NCBI GenBank assembly: GCA_002286715.1
Contig: NSJX01000012.1
Location: 457,916-521,915, forward strand
Length of the DNA stretch: 64,000 nt
Reading direction: 5' to 3'
Origin: Dentipellis sp. KUC8613
Taxonomy: Eukaryota; Basidiomycota; Agaricomycetes; Russulales; Hericiaceae
Below, in pieces: positions 61,923 through 64,000 of the stretch. The translations under genes were made by a program, and so were the position numbers. Under the pieces are notes generated by a model. The model saw only the letters and a list, made by a program, of their open reading frames with translations, was not told the DNA's origin and did not search any database. The first letter of the stretch is position 1; each line of letters starts with the position of its first letter.

Positions 61923-62487
61923 GGTAAAGTGTATGGTGTATGTTGTATGTTTGTATGCTGGGTGTTCTCTATTCTTGTCTAGAATCTATCTTCTATTCGT
62001 CCTTGTCTTCGTCCTTGCCTCTACCGCAGGTCTAGGAGTCCGCTCTTCTATGGTCTTGCGAATTGCGAGTTGCGAGATGCGAGTATTAGAGATAAGCAAT
62101 AAGTGCTGTAGCTGGGAACAAATCTAGCGGGTATCGTCTAGAGCACGCCAAAAGCCCAAAATAAATCGTGAAAAACGAGACGGGGGTCCACGGGTGTTAT
62201 TGCTGGGACGCAAGCATTGCGGGCGGGGCAGGCGAGAGGGAGGACGTCGAGCACAGTGTCTGTCTGTTACGTGTTGCAGATGCTGGCTCGGGGATGTCAT
62301 TCACCGCCGCACAGGCGCGCGGCGATCGGCCAATCAGAGGCGCGAAAAGCAAAAATTGGCGCACGTGTTTATCTCGGGCGGGCGGCCCGGAGGCCGGATA
62401 ACAGGCGTCACCAGCGAGATGGTATCGTGTTCGCCAAAGGAGTCGTAGCTTTCAATAATCTACATACCTGTTATCGCTGCTACCGCC
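61923..62487. promoter_or_regulatory. Divergent promoter region, methyltransferase / Gon7-like
   Basis: This 565-bp stretch separates two start codons. The left third is TC-rich on the plus strand, and the rest is mixed. ORFs across it show no recognisable domain. Confidence 0.45.
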
Positions 62488-62742
62488 ATGTCGCCCTCGT
62501 TCTCCGTCTCATACACCCTGCGCGTGCCAGAGGGAGTGCAAGCACCTGGATTGCAAGCGGAGAAGACGCACCAGTACGAGATAAAAAGCGAGGAGGGATA
62601 TGCGAGGTACTACGATGCGCTTAGATCGGCCATCGCGGACGTGAGGGCGAAGACGGGCGACGAGCTGACGGCGTGGAGGGATGCGGTGGGGAACAGGGAG
62701 TTGAAGAAGGAGCCGAAGTCGGTGAAGAAGGATGAGGACGAG

Positions 62743-62776
<34 letters not shown>

Positions 62777-62781
62777 TGTAG
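62488..62781 (+). CDS. Gon7-like subunit of the EKC/KEOPS complex
   Basis: A 97-residue protein from one exon: MSPSFSVSYTLRVPEG, then a helical core (YARYYDALRSAIADVRAKTGDELT), then a basic KKEPKSVKKDEDEEDED tail. Fungal Gon7 proteins are about this length, with an N-terminal beta-like strand, a helix and an acidic C-terminus. They stabilise the Pcc1/Kae1/Bud32/Cgi121 complex that makes the t6A37 modification of tRNA. The Glu/Asp tail is encoded by a GAGGAC-type repeat (about 62735-62776). The gene may be longer if an upstream exon exists, but the ATG at 62488 has a fitting context. Confidence 0.6.
62735..62776 (+). repeat. GAGGAC repeat coding for an acidic tail
   Basis: A purine-only hexamer run at the 3' end of the Gon7-like ORF encodes alternating Glu-Asp. 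It is a likely site of length variation. Confidence 0.8.
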
Positions 62782-64000
62782 GTGCGCATCTAAGGTTTCG
62801 TGCGTATTCAGTAGGTCGTTCTGTTCATGGCCTTGACATCTTGATACTCGATACTCACAACTCATGCATAGGACCCTGCGAACGCCGCTTACACCGCTTG
62901 ACCTATCGAGCACGTCGAGTCTCACCCGATCCAGCTGGGATCTGTCGCTCTCGAGCGTGAAAGGCGATAATCGGGCCACTCCTTGGGGGAAGGGCGTCCA
63001 TATATATGGCCAGAGGATTGTCTGCCTGTCGTCGTGTTGTTCAGAGACGATATGCAATTGAGCGCCGACAATGGAGTTGGGCTACCGGAACACCTGACCC
63101 TCAGCGTTCTAGAACATCACAAATTTCATGAATCACTAAGGTGAGACGTTCTACCTCATGTACACAGGCCGCCTTGAGTATTTCTAGCTGTCGTTTTACA
63201 TGGTAAGCGTGCACCGATTCTCTGACGCTGTCTGATTCGATGCCCATTCCTAGATTATGAACGGAGTGCCACAACTAGGCTGTCTACGCAAACGATGCGG
63301 AACAGGCTTCAATTCCTAGGATTCGCCCGTTTAACTGACCATGGTCATCCGAGCACACATTTTCGTCGCAAGCTAATGAACTTGTCCTTGGAATCGGTAT
63401 GATATTCACCTGTCGTGCTGCAGCCCGGTAGGGGATGGACACATTTTCGTCTTTCACAGGCGCTTTGGACAGCGCTTTGAATCACGATGTTTGGAACAGC
63501 ACACCACCATGATGGGCCAGAACGCGACTTTGGCAAAGTCTCTGTGTCCAGTGGTGGATACTCGGGAGTTTTGCTTCCTTCCTTTCAGTGACACGCCCGT
63601 GGAGAATCTACGCAACTACCTTCTTTGTCCTTTCGGAACGCAGTCTATCTTCGTTGTCGACTCCGACTTCATTGTTTGACAGATCCCTTGGAGGTTGGGG
63701 GGTCAATTGTTTCCCTGCGATGTTGAATTCGAAGGAAGAGCTGTGGGACGTCGCGGTACCTGCATACGGATACATCCCCCAAATCAGCCCATCCAATAGA
63801 AAGACAGTAAAAAGGCTCTTTGAACCGACATATTTGCCAAACCTCCATATCAACAAAAGAAAGGCTTTGGAGCCCAATATGCAAAACCTCCCGCTGCATC
63901 GCAGCTAGCAGGACGCGCCCCAAAACGACGCGCCCACACGCGCCCACGCCTGCCCTACACCGCCCTGGTCCGTGCGTGTCGCGCCACCCTTCAAATACCG
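62782..64000. other. Right-end region without recognisable gene
   Basis: The final 1.2 kb is less GC-rich than the exons. ORFs of up to 106 codons occur (for example 63588-63908) but show no family features. The last 80 bases are C-rich and could be the start of a promoter of a gene beyond the window. Confidence 0.5.

Noticed and set aside
63588..63908. 106-codon ORF near the right end
   Set aside because: No family features or splice context support it.

Overview
The window looks like nuclear DNA of a filamentous basidiomycete, probably a wood-decaying Agaricomycete. Exons are GC-rich, genes are packed on both strands, almost every gene is cut by short introns (about 50-75 nt, mostly GT-AG), and the content is typically fungal: a GH5 cellulase with a CBM1, two KRE6/SKN1-type glucan enzymes, a CHD3/Mit1-like remodeler, a Cup1-like LYR protein and a DUF7726 protein. 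No prokaryotic, viral or intact transposon gene, CRISPR array or tRNA was recognised. Gene models below were assembled by hand by joining frames across splice sites; boundaries given to the base are those I checked codon by codon.

Layout. 1-6.3 kb: 3' part of an arrestin-type (ART) adaptor, a Rab5 GTPase, and a peroxisomal-type AMP-dependent acyl-CoA ligase split into 17 exons. 6.9-14.2 kb: a long protein with a GYF domain inside a CNH-like propeller, a DUF7726 protein and S-formylglutathione hydrolase. 14.5-19.4 kb: an FHA-domain checkpoint kinase (Chk2/Cds1 type) and the ribosome-biogenesis GTPase Lsg1. 19.9-23.6 kb: a secreted GH5 endoglucanase and a LYR protein. 23.7-29.9 kb: exocyst Sec8 divergent from an LDAH-type lipid-droplet hydrolase. 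30.3-38.7 kb: a CHD3/Mit1-like remodeler and an RNase III-fold/dsRBD protein lacking the usual catalytic acids. 38.9-51 kb: a GH20 hexosaminidase, then two divergently oriented KRE6 paralogs flanking an SNAPc-43 (SNAPC1) homologue. 51.5-62.8 kb: Ima1-like nuclear-envelope protein, Mid2-like cell-surface sensor, membrane-anchored heparinase II/III-like enzyme, TatD nuclease, family-16 methyltransferase and Gon7-like KEOPS subunit. The last 1.2 kb has no recognisable gene.

Themes. Several genes serve the cell surface and secretory route (Rab5, Sec8, arrestin, two KRE6 enzymes, Mid2-like sensor, GH5, GH20, heparinase-like), but they do not form an obvious cluster or operon-like system. The most striking property is exon structure: at least five genes encode a conserved catalytic or signature motif on an exon of 4-21 nt (adenylation A5 and A3 motifs, kinase HRDLK, helicase motif VI, TatD DIG, GH20 VIPEIES). 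The promoter of the checkpoint kinase and the formylglutathione hydrolase/DUF7726 promoter share an identical 14-nt ACGCGT-containing element.
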